64,000 nt of DNA from positions 1 through 64,000 of the forward strand of contig NZ_FOLS01000020.1 in assembly GCF_900112375.1 (NCBI RefSeq), read 5' to 3'. Origin of the DNA: Pseudomonas citronellolis (GTDB lineage Bacteria > Pseudomonadota > Gammaproteobacteria > Pseudomonadales > Pseudomonadaceae). The notes under the pieces were generated by a model. It made no database searches. It was given only the letters and a program-made list of their open reading frames with translations, and was not told where the DNA came from. Numbering within the stretch: the first letter of the stretch is position 1; each line of letters begins with the position of its first letter. Below, piece after piece: positions 62,968 through 64,000 of this stretch. Position numbers and translations under genes: made by a program.

Positions 62968-64000
62968 ATGCGCACACCCGCTTCACCCTTCCGTCTGTTT
63001 CCCCTCTGCCTGACCCTTCTCAGTGCCTGCGTGCTCTCCGCCTGCGCCGACGCGCCGGCGGCGAATTCGCAGCCGTCCACGGCCAGCGTGCTGCTCGACG
63101 CCGATGGCCAGCCGTTGCCGTCCATCAGCTTCGAGACCTGGCGCGAGGGCTTCCGCCAGCAGGCCCTGGCCGCCGGCATCAGCGCGCAGACCTTCGACCA
63201 GGCCTTCGCCGGCCTGGAGCCCGACCCGGCGGTGGTCACCGCCGACCGCAGCCAGCCGGAGTTCACCCGGCCGGTGTGGGAATACCTGGCCGGCGCCGTG
63301 TCGCCGGCGCGCATCCGCAATGGCCAGGGCAAGCTGACGCAGAACGCCGCCGTGCTGCAGCGCATCGACAGCCGCTACGCGGTGGATGCCGAGGCCGTGG
63401 TGGCGATCTGGGGCATGGAAAGCAACTTCGGCAACAACATGGGCGAGCGCAGCGTGATCCGCTCCCTGGCCACCCTGGCCTACGAAGGGCGCCGCCCGGA
63501 GTACGCCCACGGCCAGTTGCTGAGCGCCCTGCGGATCATCCAGCACGGCGACGTGCCGGCCAGCGCCATGGTCGGCTCCTGGGCCGGCGCCATGGGCCAG
63601 ACGCAGTTCATCCCCACCACCTACGACCAGTACGCGGTGGACTTCGACGGCGACGGTCGCCGCGACATCTGGCGCTCGGCCGACGACGCCCTCGCCTCCA
63701 CCGCCAACTACCTCCAGGCCTCCGGCTGGAAGCCCGGCCAGAGCTGGGGTTTCGAGGTGCGCCTGGCCCAGGGCTTCGACTACGCCCAGGCCGACATGAG
63801 CATCCGCAAGCCGATCAGCGAATGGCTGCGCCTGGGCGTGCAACCGGTGGGCGGGCGCCTGCCGGGCAACCCCCAGGCCACGGCCTCGCTGTTGCTGCCG
63901 GCCGGCTACCGCGGGCCGGCGTTCCTGGTGCTGGACAACTTCCGCGCCATCCTCAGGTACAACAATTCCACCAACTACGCCCTGGCCGTCGGGCTGCTGT
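62968..64000 (+). CDS. MltB/SltB-family lytic murein transglycosylase, runs off window end
   Basis: The first 344 residues of a periplasmic or outer-membrane peptidoglycan-cleaving enzyme. Signal peptide with lipobox-like LSAC at 18-21 and 23-26; catalytic Glu151 in WGMESNFGNNMG; later motifs GSWAGAMGQTQFIPTTYDQY and DFDGDGRRDIWRSADDALAS are diagnostic of the MltB family. The sequence ends inside the gene, so the C-terminal (often peptidoglycan-binding) domain is not visible. I recall the P. aeruginosa homologue as PA3992 (SltH). Confidence 0.9.
   Translation, partial: MRTPASPFRLFPLCLTLLSACVLSACADAPAANSQPSTASVLLDADGQPLPSISFETWREGFRQQALAAGISAQTFDQAFAGLEPDPAVVTADRSQPEFTRPVWEYLAGAVSPARIRNGQGKLTQNAAVLQRIDSRYAVDAEAVVAIWGMESNFGNNMGERSVIRSLATLAYEGRRPEYAHGQLLSALRIIQHGDVPASAMVGSWAGAMGQTQFIPTTYDQYAVDFDGDGRRDIWRSADDALASTANYLQASGWKPGQSWGFEVRLAQGFDYAQADMSIRKPISEWLRLGVQPVGGRLPGNPQATASLLLPAGYRGPAFLVLDNFRAILRYNNSTNYALAVGLL

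Overview
The window is high-GC, densely packed chromosomal DNA of a Pseudomonas close to the P. aeruginosa / P. citronellolis / P. nitroreducens group. The evidence is the gene content and order: mksBEF, hitAB, ladS, thiD-thiE-hemL, miaB-ybeZ-ybeY-ybeX-lnt and leuS-lptE-holA occur in the arrangement I know from P. aeruginosa. Intergenic REP-type palindromes built on GTAGGAGCG also fit. No rRNA, tRNA, prophage, IS element or CRISPR array was seen.

Layout. 1-1.6 kb: remains of toxin-antitoxin modules (three antitoxins, no intact toxin), a candidate small RNA with a strong terminator, and a 64-aa membrane protein. 1.6-6.1 kb, minus strand: a LeuB-type dehydrogenase, beta-carbonic anhydrase, a C69-type peptidase, rimI and a cryptic psi (HolD-like) replisome subunit. 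6.2-9.6 kb, minus strand: three related exported proteins sharing an N-terminal L-D-x-x-L-x-x-V-x-G motif, plus an unknown protein. 9.8-17.3 kb, plus strand: the MksBEF condensin operon, then hitAB iron import behind a Fur-box-like site. 17.7-21.3 kb, minus strand: a six-MCE PqiB and two half-size PqiA proteins. 21.4-27.9 kb: hrpB, a lipoprotein, a DinB-fold protein, a FieF-type metal exporter, a Gly/Gln repeat protein and an Lrp-type regulator. 28.4-35.5 kb: DUF2788, rluE, a metallo-beta-lactamase-fold protein, deoC, amn, and an AidB-like dehydrogenase with its TetR regulator. 35.6-54.2 kb: ladS, thiDE, hemL, a Sel1 protein, DUF1820, miaB, phoL-ybeY-ybeX-lnt, ydcF-like, ybeL-like, leuS, lptE and holA. 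54.5-64 kb: an accessory hydantoinase-type module (hyuB, hyuA, AraC regulator, NCS1 permease, porin) interleaved with the ribosome-rescue gene arfA, a small periplasmic protein and a lytic transglycosylase that runs off the end.

Together the genes are mostly housekeeping: tRNA modification and charging, lipoprotein and LPS assembly, thiamine and heme synthesis, and chromosome organisation. LadS supplies signalling. The clearest accessory module is hyuBA + AraC + NCS1 permease + porin, which reads as import across both membranes followed by ATP-dependent opening of a cyclic amide. From memory, the left third matches the PA4674-PA4691 neighbourhood of P. aeruginosa PAO1 and the rest matches PA3961-PA3992, so a rearrangement junction near 21.3 kb is inferred. 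The intergenic DNA is rich in palindromic repeats, one of which has become the C-terminal coding end of the ydcF-like gene.
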